From NCBI GenBank assembly GCA_023300255.1, contig JALZWC010000786.1:1-5358 (forward strand): a stretch of DNA of 5,358 bases. Direction: 5' to 3'. A program made the position numbers and the translations under genes. Below are positions 5,302 to 5,358 of this stretch, one piece after another; within the stretch, counting starts at the first letter, position 1, and every line of letters starts with the position of its first letter. This stretch comes from Saprospiraceae bacterium. GTDB taxonomy: Bacteria; Bacteroidota; Bacteroidia; Chitinophagales; Saprospiraceae. The notes under the pieces are model-generated. The model did no database searches. It was not told the DNA's origin and was given only the letters and a program-made list of their open reading frames with translations.

Positions 5302-5358
5302 TTAGGAATGACGAAATAATAACTGTCTCAACTTGGCTTGCCCTTTTCCAGTCTTAGA
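5302..5358 (-). CDS. Possible C-terminal fragment (18 residues) of a gene entering from the right edge
   Basis: Reading the minus strand from the window edge gives an open frame, SKTGKGQAKLRQLLFRHS, ending with TAA at 5304-5302. The other two minus-strand frames close earlier. The basic, helix-friendly composition is protein-like and the orientation matches the next gene, 73 bases downstream. The stretch is too short to name a family, and a chance open frame of this length is quite possible. Confidence 0.35.
   Translation of the reverse strand, partial: SKTGKGQAKLRQLLFRHS

Overview
The window looks like chromosomal DNA of a Bacteroidota bacterium. It is AT-rich. Gene starts mostly lack a Shine-Dalgarno sequence and are preceded by A/T-rich stretches. 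Two sites match the TAnnTTTG -7 box of this phylum, and the lipoprotein and small hypothetical protein resemble families I know only from Bacteroidota. The repeat style (GGAGCGTAGCTTCGGCC, TCTGACT and ACATAG motifs between genes) makes me think of Saprospirales-like genomes, but that is only an impression.

Layout. Positions 1-1029 (minus strand) hold the first 343 codons of histidine ammonia-lyase (hutH), which runs off the left edge. A 441-base divergent spacer (1030-1470) carries a short palindrome, a 23-base direct repeat pair and a cluster of repeats and a palindrome at the start of the next gene. Positions 1471-2355 (plus) encode a LysR-type regulator. A 192-base spacer follows, with an AT-rich hairpin, a candidate promoter and 7-base tandem repeats. 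Positions 2548-3528 (plus) encode a short-chain trans-isoprenyl diphosphate synthase. The 303-base gap 3529-3831 holds an elaborate nested inverted repeat. Positions 3832-4773 (plus) encode a lipoprotein of unknown function, closed by a strong hairpin terminator at 4793-4827. Convergent to it, 4842-5228 (minus) encodes a 128-residue hypothetical protein. A probable C-terminal fragment of another minus-strand gene lies at 5302-5358.

How the genes relate. HutH starts histidine breakdown, and the divergent LysR regulator is a plausible but unproven controller of it. The isoprenoid synthase, lipoprotein and small hypothetical protein appear to be separate transcription units, with no evident shared pathway. 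I found no mobile element, CRISPR array, defence system or RNA gene of a known class. I do not see a convincing new multi-gene system; the most unusual structures are the non-coding elements at 3650-3779, 2481-2536 and 1160-1234.
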